From Rhodococcus spelaei (GTDB taxonomy: Bacteria; Actinomycetota; Actinomycetes; Mycobacteriales; Mycobacteriaceae), in contig NZ_VIGH01000005.1 of the NCBI RefSeq assembly GCF_006704125.1, forward strand, positions 124,001 through 188,000: a stretch of DNA of 64,000 nt. The letters are read 5' to 3'. The translations under genes and the position numbers were made by a program. Of the stretch, positions 25,717 through 34,442 are shown one piece after another (position 1 is the first letter of the stretch; the number at the start of each line of letters is the position of its first letter). The notes beneath the pieces were generated by a model. That model did not search any database, had not been told where the DNA came from, and worked only from the letters and a program-made list of their open reading frames with translations.

Positions 25717-26208
25717 CTAGCGGTAGTTCACGAACTGCAGGGCGATGCCGAAGTCCGAGCCCTTGAGCAGCGCGATGACCGACTGCAGGTCATCGCGGTT
25801 CTTGCTGGTCACCCGCAGTTCCTCGCCCTGGATCTGAGCCTTGACGCTCTTGGGGCCCTCGTCGCGGATCTTCTTCGAGATCTTCTTGGCGTTCTCGCTG
25901 GTGATGCCCTGGACCAGGGTGCCGGTGAGCTTGTAGACCTTGCCGGACTGGGCCGGCTCGCCCGCCTCGAAGGCCTTGAGCGAGATGTCCCGGCGGATCA
26001 GCTTCTCCTTGAACACCTCCAGTGCTGCGAGCAGGCGCTCCTCCGTGTCGGCCGTCAACGCGATGGCCTCGTCGCCGGACCACTCGATGCTCGCGCCGGT
26101 GTTGCGGAAGTCGAATCGCGTCGACAGCTCCTTGCCGGCCTGGTTCAGCGCGTTGTCGACTTCCTGTCGGTCAACCTTGCTCACCACATCGAAGGACGAA
26201 TCCGCCAC
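25717..26208 (-). CDS. YajQ-family cyclic-di-GMP-binding/nucleotide-binding protein
   Basis: A 163-residue protein matching the UPF0234/YajQ family end to end: [99 protein letters not shown] and the C-terminal [10 protein letters not shown]. The GTG start follows a GGGAG site; an open extension upstream shows no family similarity. YajQ has two ferredoxin-like RNA-binding-type folds. Some homologues bind cyclic-di-GMP and affect transcription, but the role in actinobacteria is unsettled. It is encoded opposite to, and just before, the tRNA-Tyr gene, an arrangement shared with relatives. Confidence 0.93.
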   Translation of the reverse strand: MADSSFDVVSKVDRQEVDNALNQAGKELSTRFDFRNTGASIEWSGDEAIALTADTEERLLAALEVFKEKLIRRDISLKAFEAGEPAQSGKVYKLTGTLVQGITSENAKKISKKIRDEGPKSVKAQIQGEELRVTSKNRDDLQSVIALLKGSDFGIALQFVNYR

Positions 26209-26279
26209 GACGTCTCCCAGTTCTGTTCGGTGCGCGCGGACCCGTTCCGGCGCTCGAGAACCCACGATAACCACACGGT

Positions 26280-26310
26280 TTGCATTTACCCGCCCCGGCC
26301 GATGTATTCT
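26280..26310 (+). promoter_or_regulatory. Candidate promoter of tRNA-Tyr
   Basis: TTGCAT (26280-26285) and TATTCT (26305-26310), separated by 19 bases, lie 69 bases before the mature tRNA-Tyr 5' end. The spacer is slightly long, so the -35 element is the weaker part. Confidence 0.4.
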
Positions 26311-26378
26311 ACTTTCCGCGCCAGGGAAGCGAGCGGTGTGCCGGAGACGGCGGGCCGCAGCGACCGTGGATGTCACCC

Positions 26379-26461
26379 GGCAGATTGCCCGAGCGGCCAA
26401 TGGGAGCGGACTGTAAATCCGTCGGCTTATGCCTACGTAGGTTCGAATCCTACATCTGCCA
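26379..26461 (+). tRNA. tRNA-Tyr (anticodon GTA)
   Basis: A class II tRNA: acceptor strands GGCAGAT (26379-26385) and ATCTGCC (26454-26460) pair perfectly, the anticodon GTA is at 26413-26415 within CTGTAAATC, and a long variable arm precedes the T arm GTAGG-TTCGAAT-CCTAC. No CCA is encoded. It stands alone before the thrT-metT pair. Confidence 0.93.
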
Positions 26462-26537
26462 CACCTGGGTCCCAGCGAGTTCGCGCTTGCTGGGGCCTGG
26501 TGGTTAGACAGTTGAAAACGGGCCCTGACCTCGCGGT

Positions 26538-26565
26538 TTGGAACTCCGGACAGAGACTGTGTAAC
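26538..26565 (+). promoter_or_regulatory. Candidate promoter of the tRNA-Thr/tRNA-Met/rpmG unit
   Basis: TTGGAA (26538-26543) and TGTAAC (26560-26565) with a 16-base spacer, 43 bases before tRNA-Thr. The intervals between tRNA-Thr, tRNA-Met and rpmG (43 and 84 bases) contain no evident terminator, so one transcript may cover all three. Confidence 0.45.
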
Positions 26566-26607
26566 CTCTTGGAGGCTTCAACGCACGAACGAAGTGCGCG
26601 GAAGCAC

Positions 26608-26680
26608 GCCCCCTTAGCTCAGTCGGCAGAGCGTTTCCATGGTAAGGAAAAGGTCAACGGTTCGATTCCGTTAGGGGGCT
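26608..26680 (+). tRNA. tRNA-Thr (anticodon GGT)
   Basis: A 73-base cloverleaf: acceptor GCCCCCT (26608-26614) with AGGGGGC (26673-26679), D arm GCTC...GAGC, anticodon stem TTTCC/GGAAA with anticodon GGT at 26641-26643, and T arm AACGG-TTCGATT-CCGTT. Discriminator T; no encoded CCA. Confidence 0.94.
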
Positions 26681-26722
26681 CGCTGGATTGGGTGCCTATT
26701 AGACTGGCATCGATGCACCGAG

Positions 26723-26794
26723 GCGGTGTAGCTCAGTTGGTAGAGCAAACGACTCATAATCGTTGTGTCGCCGGTTCAAGTCCGGCCATCGCTA
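26723..26794 (+). tRNA. tRNA-Met (anticodon CAT), elongator type
   Basis: A 72-base cloverleaf: acceptor GGCGGTG (26723-26729) with CATCGCT (26787-26793, two G-T pairs), D arm GCTC...GAGC, anticodon CAT at 26755-26757 in CGACTCATAATCG, and T arm GCCGG-TTCAAGT-CCGGC. The G1-T72 pair, not the C1-A72 mismatch of initiators, indicates the elongator tRNA. It sits between tRNA-Thr and rpmG, as in mycobacteria. Confidence 0.92.
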
Positions 26795-26878
26795 CACAAG
26801 TGACACATGGTTTCACAGAAGAACATGGCAACACACCCTGATTGACCCCGATCAGATTCACCCGAAAGAAGGCATACC

Positions 26879-27043
26879 GTGGCCTCGACTGACGTTCGAC
26901 CCAAGATCACCTTGGCCTGCGAGGTATGCAAGCACCGGAACTACATCACCAAGAAGAACCGGCGCAACGATCCCGATCGCCTCGAGATCAAGAAGTTCTG
27001 CCCGAACTGCGGAACTCACCAGGCTCACCGCGAATCCAAGTAG
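26879..27043 (+). CDS. rpmG: 50S ribosomal protein L33
   Basis: A 54-residue protein starting at GTG behind an AGAAGG site: the sequence contains [21 protein letters not shown] and [15 protein letters not shown]. Two CxxC pairs (CEVC and CPNC) form the zinc ribbon of the zinc-binding L33 type. Zinc-dependent and zinc-free copies often coexist in these organisms; this copy keeps all four cysteines. It is followed by a classical terminator and precedes hadA. Confidence 0.95.
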   Translation: MASTDVRPKITLACEVCKHRNYITKKNRRNDPDRLEIKKFCPNCGTHQAHRESK

Positions 27044-27050
27044 TCTTCCT

Positions 27051-27093
27051 CGCGTGCCCCGCAATCTCCACCGCGGGGCACGCGAATTTTTTT
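27051..27093 (+). terminator. Rho-independent terminator after rpmG
   Basis: A perfect 12-base-pair stem, 27051-27062 with 27073-27084, has a ten-base loop and is followed by AA and seven T residues (27087-27093). It is the most canonical terminator in the window and isolates the tRNA/rpmG unit from hadA. Confidence 0.93.
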
Positions 27094-27190
27094 GGTGTCG
27101 ACGCACGCGCGACGGTGTCCGGAGCAGGTTTCCCACGACCGACGACCGCCCCTCAACTGCTGCGTCCAGTGCAGATAGGGTGCCACTTCG

Positions 27191-27646
27191 GTGAAACTGA
27201 CAGCTGATCTCGTTGGCCTGCATCACAGGTTCAGCGACTACTACGAGGTCGGCCGCGAGAAGGTGCGCGAGTACGCGCGCGCGGTCAAGAACGACGACCT
27301 TGCGTTCCGGGACGAGGCCGCAGCGCAGGAGCTCGGGTACGACACCCTGATCGCCCCGCTGACCTTCATCTCGGTATTCGGCTTCCTCGCTCAGGAGGAG
27401 TTCTTCAACTCCCTGAACGTCGAGCTCGACCTCAGCCGGATCCTGCACACCGACCAGCGGTTGGTCTTCCATCGTCCGATGAAGGTCGGCGACCGCCTGT
27501 ACTGCGACGTGTTCGTGGACTCGCTCCGGGTGATGGGCGGCAGTGACATCATCGTGACCCGGAACGACATCACCGACCAGGACGGCGAGCTGGTGCTCAC
27601 CACTTACACCACACTGATGGGCCGACACGTCGAGGAGGGCGAGTGA
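27191..27646 (+). CDS. hadA: (3R)-hydroxyacyl-ACP dehydratase subunit HadA
   Basis: A 151-residue MaoC-N/FAS1-like hotdog protein: N-terminus VKLTADLVGLHHRFSDYYEVGREKVREYARAVKNDD, then YDTLIAPLTFISVFGF, DQRLVFHRPMKVGDRLYCDVFVDSLR and LTTYTTLMGRH, matching mycobacterial HadA. HadA lacks the catalytic pair and serves as the substrate-stabilising subunit of the dehydratase with HadB in FAS-II mycolate precursor elongation. The GTG start follows the rpmG terminator at about 100 bases. Its stop overlaps the hadB start region. Confidence 0.93.
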   Translation: MKLTADLVGLHHRFSDYYEVGREKVREYARAVKNDDLAFRDEAAAQELGYDTLIAPLTFISVFGFLAQEEFFNSLNVELDLSRILHTDQRLVFHRPMKVGDRLYCDVFVDSLRVMGGSDIIVTRNDITDQDGELVLTTYTTLMGRHVEEGE

Positions 27647-28074
27647 TGGCGCTGCGCACTTTCGACGAGATCACCGAGGGCCAGGAACTGCCGGAGAAGA
27701 CGGTCCAGCTCACCCGGTCCGACCTGGTGCAGTACGCGGGCGTGGCCGGCGATCCCAATCCGATCCACTGGGACGACGCGGTGGCGCAGGGTGTCGGGCT
27801 GCCGACGGCGGTCGCGCACGGAATGCTGACGATGGGTATCGGCGCCGGCTACATCACCGAGTTCGTGGGCGACCCGGGTGCAGTCCTCGAATACAACGTC
27901 CGCTTCACCAGCCCGGTTGCCGTTCCGAACGACACCAAGGGCACCGCGATTGTGCTTACCGGTAAGATTCGGTCGGTCGACAACGAGAACCGCACCGCGG
28001 TGATCGCCATCGTCGCCAAGGTGGACGAGAAGAAGATCTTCGGACGGGCGACCGCCACCGTCCGATTCGGCTGA
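27646..28074 (+). CDS. hadB: (3R)-hydroxyacyl-ACP dehydratase catalytic subunit HadB
   Basis: A 142-residue MaoC-type hydratase/dehydratase with the catalytic hydratase-2 motif: YAGVAGDPNPIHWDDAVA (Asp and His) followed by LPTAVAHGMLTMG. With HadA it dehydrates 3-hydroxyacyl-ACP in FAS-II, the target of thiocarlide and thiacetazone in mycobacteria. The ATG directly overlaps the hadA TGA; a GTG one codon earlier is an alternative. No hadC-like gene follows, unlike in M. tuberculosis; the next gene is tRNA-Trp. Confidence 0.95.
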   Translation: MALRTFDEITEGQELPEKTVQLTRSDLVQYAGVAGDPNPIHWDDAVAQGVGLPTAVAHGMLTMGIGAGYITEFVGDPGAVLEYNVRFTSPVAVPNDTKGTAIVLTGKIRSVDNENRTAVIAIVAKVDEKKIFGRATATVRFG

Positions 28075-28085
28075 CTTCCAGCCGA

Positions 28086-28116
28086 TTGGGAATGCAAGAC
28101 CACCGTGCAGTACACT
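28086..28116 (+). promoter_or_regulatory. Candidate promoter of tRNA-Trp/secE/nusG
   Basis: TTGGGA (28086-28091) and TACACT (28111-28116) with a 19-base spacer lie between hadB and tRNA-Trp. The -10 element is good, the spacing a little long. Confidence 0.45.
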
Positions 28117-28255
28117 GAGATTTCTGCGATAACTCAGCGCTGCGCGCTGCCCTACGGTGCCGGTTCAATGCCGATCGGGGTGGCGCGCGTGTTGTGTAAT
28201 CACAGATTGGTCGGCTGGTTCGGGTCCTGAGGACTCGGACGTGACGGTCGACCAG

Positions 28256-28328
<73 letters not shown>

Positions 28329-28359
28329 CCCCGGATGCCAGCGACTGAGAGGAACGACG

Positions 28360-28794
28360 GTGAGCGAGGATCGCGGAAACGCCGGCAACGCGGCGGGGTC
28401 CTCGGGCTCCGACGACATCGTTGACGACGCCAACATCGTCGCTTCGGATTCCTCTCGGCCGACCGGCAAACGTCCGGGACGTCGTACCCGCGCCACCGGC
28501 GCGGACGCCGACACCTCCACCGCGACCACGGTCGCCGCCACCGCCGGATCGCCGGCCGTGGCCAAGCCCGGCAAGAAGGCCAAGGCCGACAAGCCGCGCA
28601 AGGAGAACTTCTTCAAGCGTCTGCGGAAATTCTTGCGCGAGGTGATCGCCGAGCTCCGCAAGGTGATCTGGCCCAACCGCAAGCAGATGATCACGTACAC
28701 GACCGTGGTCCTGGTCTTCGTCGCCTTCATGGTGGCGTTCATCAGTGGATTGGACCTGGCGTTCATCAAGGGCGTCAGCTGGCTGTTCGGCTGA
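28360..28794 (+). CDS. secE: Preprotein translocase subunit SecE
   Basis: A 144-residue protein. The conserved C-terminal part is an amphipathic helix, NFFKRLRKFLREVIAELRKVIWPNRKQM, followed by one membrane span (TYTTVVLVFVAFMVAFISGL). The N-terminal ~80 residues are a low-complexity, Ala/Thr/Lys-rich cytoplasmic extension, normal for this order. SecE holds SecY in the Sec channel. GTG start 31 bases after tRNA-Trp with an AGAGGA site. Confidence 0.95.
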   Translation: MSEDRGNAGNAAGSSGSDDIVDDANIVASDSSRPTGKRPGRRTRATGADADTSTATTVAATAGSPAVAKPGKKAKADKPRKENFFKRLRKFLREVIAELRKVIWPNRKQMITYTTVVLVFVAFMVAFISGLDLAFIKGVSWLFG

Positions 28795-28817
28795 AACCGG
28801 ACACCGAAATGCGATGA

Positions 28818-29651
<834 letters not shown>

Positions 29652-29712
29652 CGCCCCACACACTTGCATTGCAGTAGCAAGAAACACACACCGCAAGAAA
29701 TTAGGAACGAAG

Positions 29713-30147
29713 ATGCCCCCCAAGAAGAAGAAGCTCGCCGGGCTCATCAAGCTTCAGATCCAGGCCGGTCAGGCTAACCCTGCCCCGCCCGTGGGTCCCG
29801 CGCTTGGTCAGCACGGCGTGAACATCATGGAGTTCTGCAAGGCCTACAACGCCGCGACCGAGTCGCAGCGAGGCAACGTGATCCCCGTGGAGATCTCCGT
29901 CTACGAGGACCGGACCTTCGACTTCAAGTTGAAGACCCCTCCGGCCGCCAAGCTGCTGCTCAAGGCCGCCGGCGTGCAGAAGGGCTCCGGCGAGCCGCAC
30001 AAGACCAAGGTCGCGACCGTGACCATGGACCAGGTGCGCGAGATCGCGAAGACCAAGGCCGAGGACCTCAACGCCAACGACATCGAGCAGGCCGCGAAGA
30101 TCATCGCCGGCACCGCTCGCTCGATGGGTATCACCGTCGAGGGCTGA
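29713..30147 (+). CDS. rplK: 50S ribosomal protein L11
   Basis: A 144-residue L11: [46 protein letters not shown] and the C-terminal rRNA-binding domain [34 protein letters not shown]11 forms the GTPase-associated centre with 23S rRNA and is the thiostrepton site. The ATG is favoured over an upstream open extension because it matches the family start and follows AGGAACGA. About 160 bases separate it from rplA. Confidence 0.97.
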
Positions 30148-30311
30148 GCGCAGCGAAGCCCCGCATGACACTGCAGGGTTAAGAGCGGCTCCGCCGCCCG
30201 TGCGCGGTATTCACCCCGGTAGGGGTGCAGGGCGCGCACAGTTCGAATGAACACGTGGGAGGGCCGGCCAGGCCCGTAACCACAACTGAACCGCTAGTTA
30301 GGACAGAAGAA

Positions 30312-31028
30312 ATGGCAAAGCGCAGCAAGGCATACCTCGCCGCCGCTGAGAAGGTCGACCAGAGCAAGCTCTACAGCCCGCTGCAGGCTGCGAAGCTCGC
30401 CAAGGAGACCGCCTCCACGAAGATGGACGCGACCGTCGAGGTCGCCGTTCGACTCGGCGTCGATCCCCGCAAGGCGGACCAGATGGTCCGCGGCACCGTC
30501 AACCTCCCGCACGGCACGGGTAAGACCGCCCGTGTCATCGTGTTCGCGGTGGGCGAGAAGGCCGCCGAGGCCGAGGCCGCCGGTGCGGACGCGGTCGGCG
30601 CCGAGGACCTGATCGAGCGTATCCAGGGCGGTTGGCTGGACTTCGACGCCGCGATCGCCACCCCGGATCAGATGGCCAAGGTCGGCCGCATCGCCCGCGT
30701 CCTCGGACCGCGTGGCCTGATGCCGAACCCGAAGACGGGCACGGTCACCGCTGACGTCGCCAAGGCCGTCACCGAGATCAAGGGCGGCAAGATCAACTTC
30801 CGCGTCGACAAGCAGGCCAACCTGCACTTCGTGATCGGCAAGGCGTCCTTCGACGACGCCCAGCTGGTGGAGAACTACGGCGCCGCGCTGGACGAGATCC
30901 TGCGTGCGAAGCCGTCCTCCGCCAAGGGCCGCTACGTCAAGAAGGTCACGGTTGCGACCACCACCGGACCGGGCATCCCGGTGGATCCGAACCGCACCCG
31001 CAACCTCCTCGAGGATGCTGCAGAGTAA
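30312..31028 (+). CDS. rplA: 50S ribosomal protein L1
   Basis: A 238-residue L1: [60 protein letters not shown], the signature [25 protein letters not shown] (seen in parts) and [19 protein letters not shown]. It builds the L1 stalk and, in many bacteria, represses its own operon by binding an rRNA-like site in the mRNA. The rplK-rplA gap has GC-rich pairings around 30195-30240 that could hold such a site, but I could not define one. Confidence 0.97.
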   Translation: MAKRSKAYLAAAEKVDQSKLYSPLQAAKLAKETASTKMDATVEVAVRLGVDPRKADQMVRGTVNLPHGTGKTARVIVFAVGEKAAEAEAAGADAVGAEDLIERIQGGWLDFDAAIATPDQMAKVGRIARVLGPRGLMPNPKTGTVTADVAKAVTEIKGGKINFRVDKQANLHFVIGKASFDDAQLVENYGAALDEILRAKPSSAKGRYVKKVTVATTTGPGIPVDPNRTRNLLEDAAE

Positions 31029-31041
31029 GTCGTTTCACAGC

Positions 31042-31080
31042 CGACGAGGCCGGTACGGGATTCCCGTACCGGCCTCGTCG
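31042..31080. terminator. Bidirectional terminator after rplA
   Basis: A near-uninterrupted 18-base-pair hairpin, 31042-31059 with 31063-31080, separates rplA from the convergent exporter gene. Confidence 0.88.
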
Positions 31081-31090
31081 TCGTTCGGGC

Positions 31091-32689
31091 TCAGTCCTTG
31101 TTGCGCCAGGCCAGCAGGACGGAGTCGCCGTCCGCCGGAGCCCAGGGCAGGAAGATAGCCACGACCAGTGCGCACACGAGTACCGCGCCGGTCGCCACGA
31201 GGGATGCGGTGTGCGATCCGTGCAGGACGGTCGTCTTCATCGCGGTGATCAGCTGTTCGCGTTGCGGTTCCAGCAGGGCAGGGATCTCCCGCTGTCGGAT
31301 CTCGAGCACGCTGAGCACGGTCGCGCGGGCGAAGCCCTTCTCGTTCTCGTTCATGAAACTGTCTGGCACCCGGTCGATGACGGGGGCGATCGTGGTGGCG
31401 TAGTACGAGGCGACGATCGACCCGAGTACCGCGACGCCGAGGGTGCCGCCGATCTCGCGGGTGGTGTCATTGACTGCGGAGCCCGCGCCCGCCTCGTCGA
31501 GGGGGAGCGAGGACATGATCGATTCCGTGGCCGGGCCCTGCACGATCGCGAGGCCGAGCGCCATCGAGACCATCGACGGCAGCACTCCGGTGAGATAGAT
31601 GCTGTCGACGTTCACCTGTCCGCCGAGGTAGAGGCCGAGCCCGGTGAGGAGCAGCCCGAACACGATGACCGCGGTGGTCCCGATTCGCTGGGCCAGCAGG
31701 GTCGCGATCGGTGCGCCGACCGCCACCGAGATCGCGAACGGTAGTGACGCGACACCGAACTCGAACGGGGTGTACTCCCGCACGCCCTGGAAGTACTGGG
31801 TGATCAGGAAGAGGAAGCCGAACATCGAGAAGTAGGCGATGGCGATCGCCAGTGCGGGCAGGGAGAAGCGGCGATTGCGGAACAGGGCCATGTTCAGGAT
31901 CGGAGTCGGGGTGCGCAGTTCCCAGAGCACGAACCCGACCAGCAGGGTGCTCGCGGCCGCGATGCCGCCGAGTGTGGTGGCACTGGTCCAGCCGTGCTTC
32001 GGGGCCTCGATGATCGACCACACCAGCAGGGTGATTCCCGCGATCGACAGTCCGATTCCGAGCGGGTCGAGGCGGCCGACCGCCGACGCCTTGGATTCCG
32101 GAACCAGGGTCAGCGTGGCGACCACCGCGATCGCGGCGACCGGGACGTTGATCCAGAACACCGAGTGCCAGGTGAAGTGCTCGAGCAGCCAGCCGCCGGA
32201 CATCGGGCCGATCGCGATGGCGAATCCGGCCATCGCCGTCCAGGCGGCGATGGCCAGTGCGCGCTCGCGGACGTCGGTGAAGATGTTGATGATCAGCGCC
32301 AGCGTCGCGGGGAAGACCGCGGCCGCGAACACCCCCATCGCAGCACGTGCCGCGATCACCTGGCCGAGGGTTTCGGCACTTGCGCCGGCGACCGACATCA
32401 CGCCGACCCCGACGAGACCGATCACCATCACCCGTCGCCTGCCGTAGCGGTCGCCGAGATTGCCGCAGGCCAGCAGCAGTCCGGCGAAGGTCAGGGTGTA
32501 GGCGTCGACCACCCACTGCAGCCCGCTGACACCGGTCTGCAGGTCCACGCCGATGGACGGGAGGGCGACGTTGACGATGGTGTTGTCGAGGACGACGAGT
32601 AGTTCGGCGAGGCAGATCACGGCAAGCGCGGCGAATCGGCGTGATCGTGAGCCGAGAAGCCCGGGCCGTGCGTCGAGTGTGGACGTCAT
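31091..32689 (-). CDS. DHA2-family MFS drug exporter
   Basis: A 532-residue 14-span transporter of the DHA2 (EmrB/QacA) group. The first helix ends with LLVVLDNTIVNVALPSIG (motif D1), the loop 2-3 motif A is LGDRYGRRRVMVIG, and motif C follows as AIGPMSGGWLLEHFTWHSVFWINVP. C-terminal segments include DEAGAGSAVNDTTREIGGTLGVAVLGSI. It exports drugs or lipophilic cations with protons. Inserted between rplA and rplJ on the opposite strand, it interrupts the ribosomal gene order. M. tuberculosis has mycolate methyltransferase genes at this place. ATG start with its own promoter. Confidence 0.92.
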   Translation of the reverse strand: MTSTLDARPGLLGSRSRRFAALAVICLAELLVVLDNTIVNVALPSIGVDLQTGVSGLQWVVDAYTLTFAGLLLACGNLGDRYGRRRVMVIGLVGVGVMSVAGASAETLGQVIAARAAMGVFAAAVFPATLALIINIFTDVRERALAIAAWTAMAGFAIAIGPMSGGWLLEHFTWHSVFWINVPVAAIAVVATLTLVPESKASAVGRLDPLGIGLSIAGITLLVWSIIEAPKHGWTSATTLGGIAAASTLLVGFVLWELRTPTPILNMALFRNRRFSLPALAIAIAYFSMFGFLFLITQYFQGVREYTPFEFGVASLPFAISVAVGAPIATLLAQRIGTTAVIVFGLLLTGLGLYLGGQVNVDSIYLTGVLPSMVSMALGLAIVQGPATESIMSSLPLDEAGAGSAVNDTTREIGGTLGVAVLGSIVASYYATTIAPVIDRVPDSFMNENEKGFARATVLSVLEIRQREIPALLEPQREQLITAMKTTVLHGSHTASLVATGAVLVCALVVAIFLPWAPADGDSVLLAWRNKD

Positions 32690-32701
32690 GCGATGACAAT
32701 A

Positions 32702-32731
32702 GAACTATGTGTGACGATAGGTAACAGTCAA
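32702..32731 (-). promoter_or_regulatory. Promoter of the DHA2 exporter gene
   Basis: On the minus strand, TTGACT (32726-32731) and TAGTTC (32702-32707) are separated by 18 bases, and the -10 element lies 12 bases from the start codon, implying a very short leader. Confidence 0.55.
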
Positions 32732-32817
32732 AGCTGCGGTGGTAGCGCCGACCGCATCACTTTCGGGGTGCGGGTGTGACGCGGGTCTCCGGCGTCTTCG
32801 GGTTCGGCTGTGCCGTT

Positions 32818-32847
32818 TTGGCGTTCACCTGCAGGGTCCGGTACTGT
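32818..32847 (+). promoter_or_regulatory. Promoter of the rplJ-rplL operon
   Basis: TTGGCG (32818-32823) and TACTGT (32842-32847) with an 18-base spacer. Transcription from here would give a leader of about 260 bases before rplJ. The rest of the gap between the exporter start and rplJ (32690-33115) holds this promoter, the exporter promoter and the attenuator-like leader, and no gene. Confidence 0.5.
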
Positions 32848-33009
32848 CTCGGAAAGAGTTCGAACTATTTCGAGTTCACCCCAAGAAGTTCTACCCAAGA
32901 CCGTTGGTCACCGGCGCTGGCAACAGCATCGGTTGAAGGTTCGGGATATGCCCGACGGCCCACGCAGGAGGACGAGGTAGGGGAGATGTGCATCCGGCGC
33001 GAGCTGGGT

Positions 33010-33086
33010 GCGGACCTCCTCGTGTACGCCCCGTGTGCCCTGCACCGGGGCGTTTTGCATGTTGTGGCCACGTCCGCAGGGCGGAC
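33010..33086 (+). promoter_or_regulatory. rplJ leader with attenuator-like hairpin and alternative pairings
   Basis: ACGCCCCG (33026-33033) pairs with CGGGGCGT (33046-33053), followed at once by T residues and GC, the form of an intrinsic terminator 60 bases before rplJ. GTCCGC at 33072-33077 can pair either with GCGGAC at 33081-33086 or with an identical GCGGAC at 33010-33015. The second pairing would enclose the terminator hairpin. This fits a ribosomal protein leader controlled by L10(L12)4 binding, but the structure is read by eye only. Confidence 0.5.
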
Positions 33087-33115
33087 CAACACGATGTCAC
33101 GAGAGGAGGCGAAGT

Positions 33116-33652
33116 ATGGCAAAGCCCGAAAAGGTCTCCGCGGTTTCGGAGATCACTGAGCAGTTCAAGGGTTCGACTGCCGCTGTCATCACGGAATACC
33201 GTGGTCTGTCGGTGACGAGTCTGACGCAGCTGCGTCGCGCGCTCGGAGCAGGCGCAACCTACTCCGTCGCCAAGAACACCCTGGTCAAGCGTGCCGCCGC
33301 AGAGGCGGGCGTCGAGGGCCTTGACGACCTGTTCGTCGGACCGACCGCCATTGCGTTCATCAAGGGCGAGCCGGTCGACGCCGCGAAGGCCATCAAGGCT
33401 TTCGCGAAGGACAACAAGGCGCTTGTCATCAAGGGCGGCTACATGGACGGCAATGCGCTGTCCGTGGACGAGGTCAACAAGATCGCGGACCTCGAGTCCC
33501 GCGAGATCTTGCTGGCCAAGCTCGCCGGCGCGATGAAGGGCAACTTGGCAAAGGCCGCCGGCCTGTTCAATGCCCCCGCCTCGCAGATGGCCCGTCTGGC
33601 CGCTGCGCTGCAGGACAAGAAGGCCGCGGAAGGCTCCGCAGCCGAAAGCTGA
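33116..33652 (+). CDS. rplJ: 50S ribosomal protein L10
   Basis: A 178-residue L10: [60 protein letters not shown], and an Ala-rich helical C-terminus that binds L7/L12 dimers. The ATG has GAGAGGAGG upstream; longer frames upstream lie in the leader. It anchors the L12 stalk that recruits translation factors. Followed by rplL after 120 bases. Confidence 0.97.
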   Translation: MAKPEKVSAVSEITEQFKGSTAAVITEYRGLSVTSLTQLRRALGAGATYSVAKNTLVKRAAAEAGVEGLDDLFVGPTAIAFIKGEPVDAAKAIKAFAKDNKALVIKGGYMDGNALSVDEVNKIADLESREILLAKLAGAMKGNLAKAAGLFNAPASQMARLAAALQDKKAAEGSAAES

Positions 33653-33772
33653 TCCGCACGAGGTCGTGTCCACGCCAGTCGTGGGCGCATCGAGGCCTTG
33701 CGTATCACGTAATACACCCCTCCCACTTCGTCGCGGATCAGCGACATGGGACTTACAGGAAGGACCGCCATC

Positions 33773-34159
33773 ATGGCGAAGCTCACCACCGAAGAGTTGC
33801 TGGACCAGTTCAAGGAGCTCACCCTCCTCGAGCTCTCCGAGTTCGTGAAGGCGTTCGAGGAGACCTTCGAGGTCACCGCCGCTGCGCCGGTCGCCGTTGC
33901 CGCCGCCGGTGCCCCGGCCGCTGCCGCCGAGGCCGCTGAGGAGCAGGACGAGTTCGACGTCGTCCTCGAGTCGGCTGGCGACAAGAAGATCCAGGTCATC
34001 AAGGTCGTCCGTGAGGTCGTCGCCGGCCTGGGCCTGAAGGAGGCCAAGGACCTCGTCGAGGGCGCGCCGAAGGCCATCCTCGAGAAGGTCGCCAAGGACG
34101 CGGCCGAGGCCGCCAAGGAGAAGCTGGTCGCCGCCGGCGCCACCATCTCCATCAAGTAA
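33773..34159 (+). CDS. rplL: 50S ribosomal protein L7/L12
   Basis: A 128-residue protein: N-terminal dimerisation domain [34 protein letters not shown], an Ala-rich hinge, and the C-terminal factor-binding domain [40 protein letters not shown]. Several copies are bound to L10 on the ribosome. The ATG has AGGAAGGA upstream, and a terminator follows. Confidence 0.97.
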   Translation: MAKLTTEELLDQFKELTLLELSEFVKAFEETFEVTAAAPVAVAAAGAPAAAAEAAEEQDEFDVVLESAGDKKIQVIKVVREVVAGLGLKEAKDLVEGAPKAILEKVAKDAAEAAKEKLVAAGATISIK

Positions 34160-34192
34160 GACTCCTCGTGTAACGCCTCGGCGTCACGATCG

Positions 34193-34236
34193 AAAAGAGG
34201 GTTACTCCCCGAATGGGGAGTGGCCCTCTTTTCTTG
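34193..34236 (+). terminator. Terminator after rplL
   Basis: AAAAGAGGG (34193-34201) pairs with CCCTCTTTT (34224-34232), enclosing CTCCCC/GGGGAG, and the T-rich downstream arm continues with CTTGTTT. A typical end of the rplJL operon. Confidence 0.9.
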
Positions 34237-34328
34237 TTTCTACCAGGCGATATCTGAACGAGTGACCAGTTGGTGACCCGGCGATCCGCGCAGGTCGGAC
34301 GGGTGTACACGAGGGCCGCTGGGTGCTG

Positions 34329-34358
34329 TTGCACTACGTACTTACTCGTGAGTAGCAT
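34329..34358 (+). promoter_or_regulatory. Promoter and overlapping operator of the mceG/mce operon
   Basis: TTGCAC (34329-34334) and TAGCAT (34353-34358) with an 18-base spacer form a candidate promoter. Inside the spacer, and touching the -10 element, lies the perfect dyad TACTCGTGAGTA (34343-34354), the position expected for a repressor of TetR type. A related dyad, TACTAGGTAGTA, occurs upstream of the Mce-associated genes. Confidence 0.55.
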
Positions 34359-34442
34359 CGGTGGTCACAGGTACCACATCGATGCGATAGAGTGACCCAA
34401 CCCACAACGGGGTCGGTGTATCGAACAGCGTGGAGGTTTGCG

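Noticed and set aside
31091-32689. Exporter gene as a recently acquired island between rplA and rplJ
   Set aside because: No repeats, integrase or tRNA scar flank it and its base composition looks like that of its neighbours; other genes occupy this place in mycobacteria, so the site is simply variable.
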